Both the position numbers and the translations under genes were made by a program. Below, piece after piece: positions 25,248-39,272 of a stretch of 64,000 nt of DNA. Positions within the stretch are counted from its first letter, which is position 1, and each line of letters starts with the position of its first letter. This DNA comes from Bacillus_BD sp963787345 (GTDB taxonomy: Bacteria; Bacillota; Bacilli; Bacillales; Cytobacillaceae), in assembly GCA_963787345.1 (NCBI GenBank), contig CAWBCW010000026.1, positions 372,001-436,000 of the forward strand, written 5' to 3'. The notes beneath the pieces are model-generated. The model saw only the letters and a list, made by a program, of their open reading frames with translations. It did not search any database and was not told where the DNA came from.

Positions 25248-27978
25248 TTGGATTACCCTCTAGTAATATTATTTTTAACTTCCTTAATTGTATTTTGATG
25301 TTCATGATATCATAACAATCGGCATAACCCAGCAACTTTTCACCTTCGGCGCTCATATAATCCAGCTGATGCTCTTCACCCAATGAAATCATTGTCTGAG
25401 CTAAATTCTGAACATGAGAAATAATGAGGGAGGATTCTAAGCTTGCCAGTAATGGCCTCAACACTTCCTTGATTTCCGGAGTTAGGGTTTGTAGTTGAAG
25501 TTGATTCTCCACTTTTGACACCGTGTTTTCCGCTTCATTTTCGATATGAAGATATTTAGTAATTGTCTTTACTAGCTGCCCTATGTTAATGGGTTTTATT
25601 AAGTAATCATCAAAAGTCCCCTCAGGGATGTCTACATGATTCGAAGCACTTAAAGCAATAATAGGGATGTTACACGTTTCTGGATTTTCTTTTAGTTTCA
25701 AAGCGGTCTCAAATCCATCCATAATAGGCATAACCAAGTCTGTAATAATGAGATCTGGTTTTTTCGTCTCGCAGGCTTTCAGTGCCTCATGACCATTTGC
25801 TGCAAGCATAACTCGAAGCCCAAACGAGGTGAGCCATTCTTTTATTAAATAACGATTTGTCTCAATATCATCAACGACAAGAATCGTTTCATCCGAAAAT
25901 TTATTCTTCCAATAGATAGACAGATCGGTTTCCTCTGGCAGGGTCCCAGTTGCAGCGACTTGAACATTTATAAATTGAACGAGAAATGTACTTCCTTTTC
26001 CGGCCTTACTTTGCACGGAAATCGTTCCATTCATTGTTTCTACTAACTTTTTCGTAATCGAAAGTCCGAGCCCCGTACCGCCATATTTTTTAATGCTTTG
26101 GCCGGAAATTTGTGTAAACGCCTCAAAGATCCGTTCTTGTTCACTCACGGGAATACCGATTCCAGTATCCTCCACAGAAAGTTGAAGATCAATTGAACTT
26201 GAGTCATTTGAATGGGAAGGAAAAACCTGTAAAGTTACCTTGACATGTCCTTTTTCCGTAAATTTAATTGCGTTGTTTACCAGGTTTAATAATATCTGTC
26301 TTATTCTTACCTCGTCAAACAAAATCAGTTCTGGAAGTTCGTTATGAATATCTAGTTTATATTCAACCCTTGTATGCTGAACGTTATGTCTGAACATCGT
26401 TTGAATTTCTGACATAATCTTACGCATATTAATCGGTTTATAGTGCAACTCAATTTTCCCCGCCTCTATTTTGGAAAGGTCGAGAATATCATTGATAATC
26501 GTGAGTAGATTATTTCCCGCCACGTGAATCGTTTGGAGGTAGTTCTTGTATTTTTCATCCTGTATGGAATTGGAAAGAAGTTCGCTGAAGCCGATGACCG
26601 CATTTAACGGGGTACGGATTTCATGACTCATATTGGCGAGAAATTCACTTTTCGCTTCGTTGGCCTTATCTGCTTGTATTTTTGCGAATTTTAGTTCAAG
26701 ATTGGTTTTCTGAATTTCTGTTGTTCTTTCTCTAACTTTATCCTCGAGGTGGTGAATATGTCTGTCTAGTTCATCAGCCATTTTATTAAAGGCACGAGTG
26801 AGATGGCCAATTTCATCATCTTTGTATACTCTTGCTCTTTGACGAAGGTCTCCTTTTGAAAACTTTTCCGCTGTTTCAATTAATTCGTTAATTGGTTGTA
26901 AAATGGCATCCGTACTTCTTCGATAAATGGCGAACGAAAGGAGTAGAGCAATAACAGATAACAGGATAGCCGTTTGAATATTTTGATGGATTTCAGCTGC
27001 GAATAGTGTATTAGGAATTCCAGTAATAATTAACCAATCAATGCCTGATTGTTTGTATTCAGTCAACCGAACATGCAGTTTTCCATCGGCTGTTTCTTGA
27101 ATGGTATCCGTGTCTGTTGTGTCCTTTTTATAGGCTTCATAGGCTGTTAAAATCGCTGTATTATCAATTGAATCGACAGTCAATTGCTTAAAAGATCCAT
27201 CGTCAAGTAACTTGAAATTAGATTTTCCAATTGAGTTAGCTACGAGTTCTCCCGTGACCCGGTCAATAACAAGGGCTGTTGCTAATTCATCAGCTAGAAC
27301 TTCCTCTAAAAAGTGATTCAGGCTTGTCATCGTAATGTTTGTCCCTAATACTCCTTGTAGGATCCCCTCTGTATTATAAATGGGATAGTTCGATGAAATG
27401 ACTAAGTCATTTTTCACAAAATGATTGTAAGGTGGAGTGAAAATCGGCTTTCCAGCCGTCTTCGCTAATTGATACCAATCTCTCGTTCGCGGATCAAATT
27501 CACCAAAGTCACCAATAAATTCATCTTCAGTTAAATCTTCATTCGTAGAATAATAAAAAGAATGGCCGTTCGTCTCGGCGGTACTTCGGTAAATTTCAAT
27601 ATCATCGTCTGCATTTCGCCGAGCTCCGTAAAAATCCCCATTCTCTAAACCATATTTAAAGCTATAGATTTCCGAATCGCTTGATTGAAGAATACTGGCA
27701 AAGTAAATATCGCGTACTTCTTTGTCAGTGAGGTCTAACATTTCATTCTCGATGATCTTTTGGTTCATTTCGTTTATATTAATTGGAACGTGTAGAAGGG
27801 TATCGAGTTCATTAACGATGTCTTTACTTGCATCATTCTCCATTTTTTCAATAATGCTGTCCGACGATTTGTCCCAACTTGTGAAAATGATTGTACTGAT
27901 TGCAATCAAAGTAATCACCATCAGAATAACAAATGACGCACTAATCAAAAATCGAATGGACATAGTTTTAAATCTCAT
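25237..27978 (-). CDS. Membrane hybrid sensor histidine kinase (Cache-HAMP-HisKA-HATPase-REC)
   Basis: About 913 residues. Two membrane helices (about 8-30 and 330-350) bracket an extracellular double-Cache sensor; then HAMP (about 350-405), a coiled coil, HisKA (SHEIRTPLNAVIGFSELL), HATPase (NLVNNAIKF N-box, DTGIGI, GTGLGLSI) and a C-terminal receiver (LIITDLVMPIMDGFETA). A helical tail of about 110 residues follows; it has no clear HPt histidine. The ATG at 27978 is preferred because GAGGGAG lies 7 nt before it; the ATG at 27993 overlaps that site. The ligand is unknown. It is the first gene of an operon with the REC-kinase at 23643. Confidence 0.9.
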   Translation of the reverse strand: MRFKTMSIRFLISASFVILMVITLIAISTIIFTSWDKSSDSIIEKMENDASKDIVNELDTLLHVPININEMNQKIIENEMLDLTDKEVRDIYFASILQSSDSEIYSFKYGLENGDFYGARRNADDDIEIYRSTAETNGHSFYYSTNEDLTEDEFIGDFGEFDPRTRDWYQLAKTAGKPIFTPPYNHFVKNDLVISSNYPIYNTEGILQGVLGTNITMTSLNHFLEEVLADELATALVIDRVTGELVANSIGKSNFKLLDDGSFKQLTVDSIDNTAILTAYEAYKKDTTDTDTIQETADGKLHVRLTEYKQSGIDWLIITGIPNTLFAAEIHQNIQTAILLSVIALLLSFAIYRRSTDAILQPINELIETAEKFSKGDLRQRARVYKDDEIGHLTRAFNKMADELDRHIHHLEDKVRERTTEIQKTNLELKFAKIQADKANEAKSEFLANMSHEIRTPLNAVIGFSELLSNSIQDEKYKNYLQTIHVAGNNLLTIINDILDLSKIEAGKIELHYKPINMRKIMSEIQTMFRHNVQHTRVEYKLDIHNELPELILFDEVRIRQILLNLVNNAIKFTEKGHVKVTLQVFPSHSNDSSSIDLQLSVEDTGIGIPVSEQERIFEAFTQISGQSIKKYGGTGLGLSITKKLVETMNGTISVQSKAGKGSTFLVQFINVQVAATGTLPEETDLSIYWKNKFSDETILVVDDIETNRYLIKEWLTSFGLRVMLAANGHEALKACETKKPDLIITDLVMPIMDGFETALKLKENPETCNIPIIALSASNHVDIPEGTFDDYLIKPINIGQLVKTITKYLHIENEAENTVSKVENQLQLQTLTPEIKEVLRPLLASLESSLIISHVQNLAQTMISLGEEHQLDYMSAEGEKLLGYADCYDIMNIKIQLRKLKIILLEGNPNGK

Positions 27979-28367
27979 GATTCGCTCCCTCATCTTTAGT
28001 AAAGAGTATGTTTACCTTTAATAATCTGCGTATTATAACTACAATGGTAATCATATTAAGCTTATGTCAAAATTCGCTACTTTACTAGAGTATATAACAG
28101 AAAAGTCGGATTTGTTGTCGGAAATTGTAATATTATGATTAATTCTGGTGTTTTTTGAGAGGGAAGGGTCGATTTTGTGATGGAAGAAAAGTTGATTTGA
28201 CAGGAAGTAAATAGAAAGCCAGAACGGAGTCTGAAAGCAGTTCTTATTCGGACAAAAAACATAAACACCAAACTTTGTCTGAATTCAAACCGCATTGGTT
28301 TCCCAGAATAACACTTTATCTAGTAATAAGTTAATAGCAACTCTTAATCAAACATTTGTTTAAAAAT
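27979..28367. other. Gene-free stretch
   Basis: No supported gene or RNA between the start of the kinase operon and the next terminator. It should contain the kinase operon promoter; no clear box was found. Confidence 0.4.
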
Positions 28368-28409
28368 AAAACGAGGAGACCTTAGTTTAATCTGGGGTCT
28401 CCTCGTTTT
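28368..28409 (-). terminator. Perfect 14-bp terminator
   Basis: AAAACGAGGAGACC (28368-28381) and GGTCTCCTCGTTTT (28396-28409). On the minus strand it follows the stop of the Gln-rich gene directly, with its T-run. Confidence 0.85.
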
Positions 28410-28410
28410 A

Positions 28411-28656
28411 TTATTCCAAATTTGAATAATTATTGGCAATGGTTTGGGCTTCCTGTAATTGGTCCTGTGCCTGTAAAATATCTTCTTGTTCTTTTTTCAC
28501 TTGTCCTTGAGCCTGAATTAATTGTTGCGTGAGCGATTGAACCTGCTGTTGAGCAGTGAGCAACTCTTGTTCTTCTGCCTGTAGGCGTTGGTGGGCAGCT
28601 TGAACATTCTGTTGTGCCTGTTGTAACTGTTCAAGATGATCTTTTTGCTGCGTCAT
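28411..28656 (-). CDS. Gln-rich coiled-coil protein, 81 aa
   Basis: Almost the whole protein is a Gln/Ala/Leu/Glu heptad coiled coil (LQQAQQNVQAAHQRL, VQSLTQQLIQAQGQV), with no signal peptide, so probably cytosolic and oligomeric. GGAGGC precedes the ATG at 28656. Unrecognised family; similar short Gln-rich coiled coils are annotated as hypothetical in bacilli. It has its own terminator, so it is a single-gene unit. Low complexity prevents a functional call. Confidence 0.65.
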   Translation of the reverse strand: MTQQKDHLEQLQQAQQNVQAAHQRLQAEEQELLTAQQQVQSLTQQLIQAQGQVKKEQEDILQAQDQLQEAQTIANNYSNLE

Positions 28657-28790
28657 AAAAAAGCCTCCATTTAAATAAATTGAATTGATTCGTTACCCAT
28701 ATTGTGCTCCTCAATAAAAAGTTCTATGCCTTTTGAATATATAAGGAGAGAATCAATGATGAAGAAATAAACTTGTCGGAGAGTGATACG

Positions 28791-29976
28791 ATGAGAAGAG
28801 AGCAACTGGAGAGGAATTTCGTTAATTGGGGCTTCATGGTTTTTATTATGTTTTGGACGGGACTTGTCGTACTATGCTCACTCTATATGATAATTCCGCT
28901 ATTGCCAGTATTTGAAAGTGAATTCTCTGTTCCAAGGAGTCAATCAGCCATGACTGGGAGTATCTTTACGGTTTTCTTTGCTATGGGCTGCATCTTTTTT
29001 TGAGTGGCAGCTGAAAAGTTCGGGCTCAAGCGAGTGAAGGTCTACGGGCAAATTTGCATCGTGATTTTTACCGTATCAGCCAGTTTAGCAAGCAGCTTCG
29101 AGCAATTATTGTTCCTTCGCGCACTTCATGGCTTAGCATCTACGACCTTTTCACCGGTTGCGATCACCTATATTGGTTCGGTATTTCCTCTAGAAAAACG
29201 CGGGACCACACTTGGAGTTTTAAGTGTCGGTTTTTTACTCGCTGGGATTGTTGGTCAATTGATTAGCGACTTTATTGAGTCACGGTGGAATTGGCAGGCT
29301 GTTTTTTCCTTTTTTAGTGTCATTTATATTGTAACTTTTCTTTTATTACTAAAACTTCCTCCAGATCTAAGGAAAGAAGACACAGATTTTCTTTCGATTA
29401 TAAAAAGATTTAGGATCCCATTTCAACAAAAGACAATTATCATTAGTTATCTTATATCTATAACCATTTTGATGACCTTTGTTGGGATGTATACATCTTT
29501 AGGGGAGTTATTAGAGAAAAAGTTTGATTTTAGTGATAAGCAAATCTTCTTTGTTCGGGCTTTGGGTGGAATAGGAATTCTCTTTTCATTATTAACAGGG
29601 AGACTTTCTAGTAGATTTGGCATTTATCGAGTAGTTTATTATGGTTTTAGTTTAGCCATTATTGGTTTGCTCTTCATGGGGATTAGCCAAAATCTCGTGT
29701 TAACAACTGTGATGAGTATCATTTTTGTATCAGGTATTGCGACGGTTGTACCCACTTTACTTGAAATTGTTGGACACTTAGGGAGGAGATAATAAAGGAA
29801 TTGTGACGTCGCTCTATACGTTTATCTTATTTATAGGAGCAAGCTTAGGGCCGATTAATTCCACAAACATGATGGTATGGGGGGAGACTTTTACGTTTAT
29901 CTTCTATAGTAGTCGTATTATTTTTCTTGCTTTTGCTAACCTTATCCCTAAACAAGATTGTGTCAAAAAAGGATAA
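28791..29976 (+). pseudogene. Decayed MFS transporter gene
   Basis: A major facilitator gene with two lesions. ATG 28791 (GGAGAG 7 nt upstream) opens a frame cut by TGA at 29001-29003; the same frame resumes at 29004. By comparison with the intact paralog at 37613, where this position is Gly (YGPLSDKYG), the TGA replaces a GGA codon. A second break near 29785 is a frameshift: the frame ends GHLGRR, and a neighbouring frame (GDNKGIVTSLYTFILF...) carries on to 29976. About 390 residues in all, 12 helices expected. Related to the drug/metabolite efflux MFS type. Non-functional unless the assembly has errors. Confidence 0.85.
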
Positions 29977-30198
29977 AAGGAACTAAAGAGGGATATCAAC
30001 CTTTATATAATAGGTGTCTTGTCTGCTATTTGATAAAGTTATTTCGCATTTATAAAATAAAGAAAGTAACCTTTTCAATTTCCTTAAGTAAGGATTGATT
30101 TTATTAGAATATGGTGATAATATGACTTTTCGTCACTAATCTTTTCTTCGGGTAATAATGGGGAGAAAAGTTTGCAAAAGAAAAGATTATAAAAGAAG

Positions 30199-30227
30199 TT
30201 GACTTCTATGATTTAAGGTGATATATT
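30199..30227 (+). promoter_or_regulatory. rrn promoter P1
   Basis: TTGACT (30199-30204), 17-nt spacer, TATATT (30222-30227). First of two tandem sigma-A promoters before the 16S gene. Confidence 0.8.
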
Positions 30228-30280
30228 AATTAACGTCGCTGATGCGAGTTACACATCTTTTAAAAAATGACTTAAAGTAG

Positions 30281-30309
30281 TTGACATACAATAATTTATT
30301 TACTATAAT
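30281..30309 (+). promoter_or_regulatory. rrn promoter P2
   Basis: Consensus TTGACA (30281-30286), 17-nt spacer, consensus TATAAT (30304-30309). Confidence 0.9.
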
Positions 30310-30345
30310 AAGTCTCGTCGTCAATAAGATGATGGAATAACTAAT

Positions 30346-30360
30346 TGTTCTTTGAAAACT
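30346..30360 (+). promoter_or_regulatory. boxA antitermination site, leader
   Basis: TGTTCTTTGAAAACT, the Bacillus rrn boxA, bound in RNA by NusB/NusE. The same 15-mer recurs at 32092-32106 in the 16S-23S spacer. Sequences near 30361-30385 are complementary to the 16S 3' flank and form the RNase III stalk. Confidence 0.75.
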
Positions 30361-30453
30361 AAACAAAGCAGAAACGTCAACGTTAGTATAGTTACTATAT
30401 GTAACAAAAACCGTTGTCTTCGGACAACAAATTTTTATGAGCTATTCAAACAC

Positions 30454-32014
<1,561 letters not shown>

Positions 32015-32091
32015 ATTCGGAACGTCTCTTTTTAGAGATGAACGTGACGGATCTGCTTGTTTAGTTTTGAGAGAATAATCTCTCAAAACCT

Positions 32092-32106
32092 TGTTCTTTG
32101 AAAACT
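32092..32106 (+). promoter_or_regulatory. boxA antitermination site, 16S-23S spacer
   Basis: Exact copy of the leader boxA (TGTTCTTTGAAAACT). The spacer has no tRNA gene. Confidence 0.7.
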
Positions 32107-32170
32107 AGATAATGTAATGACAAGACATCATTGTAAGTAAGTTCTTTTTTTAAGTAAGACCATGAAAATT

Positions 32171-35104
<2,934 letters not shown>

Positions 35105-35169
35105 CAAAAACAATGATTGTCAAAGCATACATTATCTAGTTTTGAGGGAACAAGGCCCTCAAAAAATAG

Positions 35170-35285
<116 letters not shown>

Positions 35286-35292
35286 TAATTTA

Positions 35293-35367
35293 GGCCCCTT
35301 GGTCAAGCGGTTAAGACACCGCCCTTTCACGGCGGTAACACGGGTTCGAATCCCGTAGGGGTCACCA
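35293..35367 (+). tRNA. tRNA-Glu (TTC)
   Basis: Cloverleaf with anticodon TTC in loop CTTTCAC; CCA encoded. First of 23 tRNAs after the 5S gene. Confidence 0.97.
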
Positions 35368-35377
35368 TTTATATTGT

Positions 35378-35453
35378 GGAGGATTAGCTCAGCTGGGAGA
35401 GCATCTGCCTTACAAGCAGAGGGTCGGCGGTTCGAGCCCGTCATCCTCCACCA
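35378..35453 (+). tRNA. tRNA-Val (TAC)
   Basis: Cloverleaf, anticodon TAC, CCA encoded. Confidence 0.97.
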
Positions 35454-35456
35454 TAT

Positions 35457-35532
<76 letters not shown>

Positions 35533-35551
35533 CTATTCAATTAATAAGTAC

Positions 35552-35624
35552 GAGCCATTAGCTCAGTTGGTAGAGCATCTGACTTTTAATCAGAGGGTCG
35601 CAGGTTCGAATCCTGCATGGCTCA
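35552..35624 (+). tRNA. tRNA-Lys (TTT)
   Basis: Cloverleaf, anticodon TTT. The acceptor is followed by CTA, so the CCA end is not encoded. Confidence 0.95.
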
Positions 35625-35631
35625 CTATTTT

Positions 35632-35716
35632 GCGGGTGTGGCGGAATTGGCAGACGCACTAGACTTAGGATCTAGCGCCGCGAGGCGTGGGGGTTCGACT
35701 CCCTTCACCCGCACCA
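35632..35716 (+). tRNA. tRNA-Leu (TAG)
   Basis: Class II tRNA with long variable arm, anticodon TAG, CCA encoded. Confidence 0.96.
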
Positions 35717-35812
35717 ATACCGAAGTAGCAGCGATTTGTGATAAGAGAAAAGCTTTTAGAGTAGAGAGTCGATAACATGTTTCATTTAAAGAGGTAAAAC
35801 TATATTTGACAT

Positions 35813-35884
35813 GCGGAAGTAGTTCAGTGGTAGAACACCACCTTGCCAAGGTGGGGGTCGCGGGTTCGAATCCCGTCTTCCGCT
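35813..35884 (+). tRNA. tRNA-Gly (GCC)
   Basis: Cloverleaf, anticodon GCC; followed by CTC, CCA not encoded. A 96-nt gap precedes it. Confidence 0.95.
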
Positions 35885-35893
35885 CTCGACTTT

Positions 35894-35979
35894 GCCGGGG
35901 TGGCGGAACTGGCAGACGCACAGGACTTAAAATCCTGCGGTAGGTGACTACCGTACCGGTTCGATTCCGGTTCTCGGCA
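35894..35979 (+). tRNA. tRNA-Leu (TAA)
   Basis: Class II tRNA, anticodon TAA, long variable arm; CCA not encoded (TTA follows). Confidence 0.95.
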
Positions 35980-36000
35980 TTATTCATATTTCAATATTAT

Positions 36001-36074
<74 letters not shown>

Positions 36075-36086
36075 CTTAAACAGTAT

Positions 36087-36163
36087 CGGGAAGTAGCTCA
36101 GCTTGGTAGAGCACTTGGTTTGGGACCAAGGGGTCGCAGGTTCGAATCCTGTCTTCCCGACCA
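36087..36163 (+). tRNA. tRNA-Pro (TGG)
   Basis: Cloverleaf, anticodon TGG, CCA encoded. Confidence 0.96.
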
Positions 36164-36180
36164 TGAAAAAACTTTAATAT

Positions 36181-36253
36181 GGGGACTTAGCTCAGCTGGG
36201 AGAGCGCCTGCCTTGCACGCAGGAGGTCAGCGGTTCGATCCCGCTAGTCTCCA
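36181..36253 (+). tRNA. tRNA-Ala (TGC)
   Basis: Cloverleaf, anticodon TGC; CCA not encoded (CTT follows). Confidence 0.95.
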
Positions 36254-36290
36254 CTTTATAAATAATTAATAGCAAAATGCTTTCTATTAT

Positions 36291-36364
36291 GGCGGTGTAG
36301 CTCAGCTGGCTAGAGCGTTCGGTTCATACCCGAAAGGTCGTAGGTTCGATCCCTATCGCCGCTA
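36291..36364 (+). tRNA. tRNA-Met, elongator (CAT)
   Basis: Cloverleaf with anticodon CAT; paired first position (G-U) and the GGCGGTGTAGCTC start mark the elongator form. Followed by CCT, so CCA is incomplete. Confidence 0.93.
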
Positions 36365-36374
36365 CCTATCAAGT

Positions 36375-36467
36375 GGAGGAATACCCAAGTTCGGCTGAAG
36401 GGATCGGTCTTGAAAACCGACAGGCGGGTTAAACCGCGCGGGGGTTCGAATCCCTCTTCCTCCGCCA
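36375..36467 (+). tRNA. tRNA-Ser (TGA)
   Basis: Class II tRNA with long variable arm, anticodon TGA, CCA encoded. Confidence 0.96.
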
Positions 36468-36510
36468 TTAAATTTTTCGTTAGCGAAAAATCTCATTTAT
36501 TTAATATTAT

Positions 36511-36584
<74 letters not shown>

Positions 36585-36587
36585 TCT

Positions 36588-36664
36588 GGTCCGGTAGTTC
36601 AGTTGGTTAGAATGCCTGCCTGTCACGCAGGAGGTCGCGGGTTCGAGTCCCGTCCGGACCGCCA
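36588..36664 (+). tRNA. tRNA-Asp (GTC)
   Basis: Cloverleaf, anticodon GTC, CCA encoded. Only 3 nt from the initiator tRNA. Confidence 0.96.
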
Positions 36665-36711
36665 TTCTTTTTTAAAAGATAATGTATTGAATCTATTAAT
36701 ACTTTTGATTT

Positions 36712-36787
36712 GGCTCAGTAGCTCAGTCGGTAGAGCAATGGACTGAAAATCCATGTGTCGGCGGTTCGATTCCGTCCTGAGCCACCA
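36712..36787 (+). tRNA. tRNA-Phe (GAA)
   Basis: Cloverleaf, anticodon GAA, CCA encoded. Confidence 0.96.
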
Positions 36788-36816
36788 TTTTTTAATTTCT
36801 ATGTCCCTAAAAATAT

Positions 36817-36900
36817 GGAGGGGTAGCGAAGTGGCTAAACGCGGCGGACTGTAAATCCGCTCCCTTGGGTTCGGCGGTTCGAATCCGTCCCCCTCCACCA
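36817..36900 (+). tRNA. tRNA-Tyr (GTA)
   Basis: Class II tRNA, anticodon GTA, CCA encoded. Confidence 0.96.
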
Positions 36901-36909
36901 TTATATATT

Positions 36910-36980
36910 AGGGGTATAGTTTAACGGTAGAACGAAGGTCTCCAAAACCTTTGGTGTGGGTTCGATTCCTACTACCCCTG
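36910..36980 (+). tRNA. tRNA-Trp (CCA)
   Basis: Cloverleaf, anticodon CCA; 3' CCA not encoded (TTT follows). Confidence 0.95.
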
Positions 36981-36991
36981 TTTCATATCAT

Positions 36992-37068
36992 GGCGGTTGT
37001 GGCGAAGTGGTTAACGCATCGGATTGTGGTTCCGACATTCGTGGGTTCGATTCCCATCAGCCGCCCCA
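36992..37068 (+). tRNA. tRNA-His (GTG)
   Basis: Anticodon GTG; the extra 5' G (G-1) opposite C73 is encoded; CCA encoded. Confidence 0.96.
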
Positions 37069-37082
37069 TTTAATAGATTCAT

Positions 37083-37154
37083 TGGGCTATAGCCAAGCGG
37101 TAAGGCAACGGACTTTGACTCCGTCATTCGTAGGTTCGATCCCTGCTAGCCCAG
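37083..37154 (+). tRNA. tRNA-Gln (TTG)
   Basis: Cloverleaf, anticodon TTG; CCA not encoded. Confidence 0.95.
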
Positions 37155-37160
37155 TTTTTT

Positions 37161-37232
37161 GGCGGCATAGCCAAGTGGTAAGGCAAAGGTCTGCAAAACC
37201 TTTATTCACCGGTTCAAATCCGGTTGCCGCCT
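37161..37232 (+). tRNA. tRNA-Cys (GCA)
   Basis: Cloverleaf, anticodon GCA; followed by TCA, CCA not encoded. Confidence 0.95.
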
Positions 37233-37255
37233 TCACTTACTTCATATACATAAAT

Positions 37256-37332
<77 letters not shown>

Positions 37333-37353
37333 TTTAATTCAATAATTTATTGT

Positions 37354-37428
37354 TCCGCAGTAGCTCAGTGGTAGAGCAATCGGCTGTTAACCGATCGGTC
37401 GTAGGTTCGAATCCTACCTGCGGAGCCA
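37354..37428 (+). tRNA. tRNA-Asn (GTT)
   Basis: Cloverleaf, anticodon GTT, CCA encoded. Confidence 0.97.
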
Positions 37429-37440
37429 TTTTTATTTTCT

Positions 37441-37531
37441 GGAGAAGTACTCAAGTGGCTGAAGAGGCGCCCCTGCTAAGGGTGTAGATCGGGCAACCGG
37501 TGCGAGGGTTCAAATCCCTCCTTCTCCGCCA
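37441..37531 (+). tRNA. tRNA-Ser (GCT)
   Basis: Class II tRNA, anticodon GCT, CCA encoded. Last tRNA before the operon terminator. Confidence 0.96.
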
Positions 37532-37541
37532 TACATACGAT

Positions 37542-37588
37542 AAAGAAGGTGATTATCTACAAGTTGTAGGTAATCACCTTCTTTTTTT
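37542..37588 (+). terminator. Terminator of the rRNA-tRNA operon
   Basis: AAAGAAGGTGATTA (37542-37555) and TAATCACCTTCTTT (37571-37584), perfect 14 bp with extra CTAC/GTAG pairing inside, followed by further T residues. Confidence 0.9.
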
Positions 37589-37612
37589 AAAAATGGGTGC
37601 TCCTTAGCCATG

Positions 37613-38884
37613 TTAGTTTTCCTTGGGATGGGTTGAATAAAGAGAAGAATTGATCTCGTGTTGTTCTTTTTCCTCTTTTTTGACAAAGAAATTAATGATT
37701 GGAGACGGTTTAATAAACAAGGAAGCAATAAAACCAATGAATAAGATGATTCCGAATATAGAGAAGGAAAATGTATAGTTTTCAAATTGCATTAGTTTTG
37801 TAGCGAGCATTGGTCCAGCACTGGCTCCAAGGAATAAAATAAAGGTATTAAATAATACAGCACTTCCCCTCAAAGGACCAGATTGTTCACTCACGATCGA
37901 TATATTAACAGGTACCATTAATGTAATACCACCGACAAAAAGGATACTACAAATGGTAATAATGATAGATAAAGAATCAATTCCCAACGCAAATATGGAA
38001 ACTGTTGCAAGGATTAAAGCCATTCGTTGTGCCATAAGAAGGCCGACTGTATTGATAATTTTTCCAGCAAAAACAGCGGTGAACATCCCAATGAGCCCTA
38101 ATGCCCGCACTTGGAAAATTTGCTGTTCCGTAAATTGAAATTTCTCTACTAAGTAACTTCCTAGAATCGTATACATTCCAACAAGTGAGAATAGTAGCAT
38201 AAACGTAATGAAAAAGGTCAGACATAAATTTGGATTTTTAAATACAGCCTTCATCTGTATAAATTTATGTAAAATACTTTCATTTTGATGCTGAACATGA
38301 TCTTTTGGCAAAAGGAAAATAACAAGTATTGCCGTTATCAAGTAAAGGAACGAGTGAGAGATAAAGATTGCTTGCCAACCAAAATTTGTCTGAATGGTAG
38401 TGGCAAATAATTGTGCGATGACACTCGCCATTAAAAAACCTGCTGTAATATAACCAATCACGTTTGCTCTCTTTTCTTGTGGAAATAATCCCCCTGCATA
38501 GATAAGTGAAACAGGTGCAAAAGCCGCTGCCGCAACTCCCTGAATCGCCCTTAACACAAGTAATACATAATAGTTTTCGGTAAATCCTATCGCAAAAGTA
38601 GCAATCGTTAATAAACTAATTCCGCCAACTAAGAAAATTTTTCGGCCATATTTGTCTGAAAGTGGCCCATAAAGCAAGCAACAAATGGCATAACATAATG
38701 AAAAAGCACTCCCAATCCAAACAGAATCCTCTTTACTGATATCCAGTTCAGCCATAAAAACTGATGTTAACGGAATTGTAATAAACATACTCATTAAAAC
38801 CATGAGTCCTGACCAGGATAGTATGAACGCCATCATATTATATTTCAACTTTGTTTTTGTCTTTTCATGTAATGTAATAAGCAA
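37613..38884 (-). CDS. MFS transporter (efflux type)
   Basis: 423 residues, about 12 membrane helices, with the MFS motif A loop CLLYGPLSDKYGRKIFLV between helices 2 and 3, and the second-half counterpart AGKIINTVG. TTG start at 38884, 6 nt after AAGGAGGA. It is intact and clearly related to the decayed gene at 28791, with the rRNA-tRNA operon between them on the opposite strand. Members of this group export drugs, siderophores or sugars; the substrate is unknown. It is a single gene with no local regulator. Confidence 0.88.
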   Translation of the reverse strand: MLITLHEKTKTKLKYNMMAFILSWSGLMVLMSMFITIPLTSVFMAELDISKEDSVWIGSAFSLCYAICCLLYGPLSDKYGRKIFLVGGISLLTIATFAIGFTENYYVLLVLRAIQGVAAAAFAPVSLIYAGGLFPQEKRANVIGYITAGFLMASVIAQLFATTIQTNFGWQAIFISHSFLYLITAILVIFLLPKDHVQHQNESILHKFIQMKAVFKNPNLCLTFFITFMLLFSLVGMYTILGSYLVEKFQFTEQQIFQVRALGLIGMFTAVFAGKIINTVGLLMAQRMALILATVSIFALGIDSLSIIITICSILFVGGITLMVPVNISIVSEQSGPLRGSAVLFNTFILFLGASAGPMLATKLMQFENYTFSFSIFGIILFIGFIASLFIKPSPIINFFVKKEEKEQHEINSSLYSTHPKEN

Positions 38885-39212
38885 CTATTGTCCTCCTTAT
38901 TCTTCTAGATACAAGGGAATCATCTTCTTAGGTATTTATAAAAACTACTATTCTCTATAATTTTTTATTAGATGATGAAGCTTACTACCTTTTGTATCTA
39001 GTTAACTATTGTTTAACTAGATTGATTATTCGCTATCAATCTTGTATATCATATCAGCTTTAATCCAATTCAGTAAGTTCCTTTTTGAATCTTCATACTA
39101 TTATTTAATATCTAGTATATAGTGGAAACTATATCGGAATTTCCCTACCTATAAAAGTAATATCGAATCAATCTCTAATAGAATTAGAACTAAAAATCGT
39201 TCGGGAAAAGAT
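38885..39212. other. Gene-free stretch
   Basis: AT-rich spacer between two minus-strand genes. Beyond a short palindrome CTAGTTAACTA-like region near 39000 nothing can be supported; it should hold the MFS promoter. Confidence 0.4.
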
Positions 39213-39256
39213 AAAGGTGCTAGGCTCATCCAAACTGGATGTTGCCTAGCACCTTT
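39213..39256. terminator. Palindromic terminator (GTGCYAGG-type family)
   Basis: AAAGGTGCTAGGC (39213-39225) and its exact complement (39244-39256) with an inner ATCC/GGAT pair. It follows the end of the minus-strand nucleotidase gene. Confidence 0.8.
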
Positions 39257-39272
39257 AGTAATTGCTAAACCA

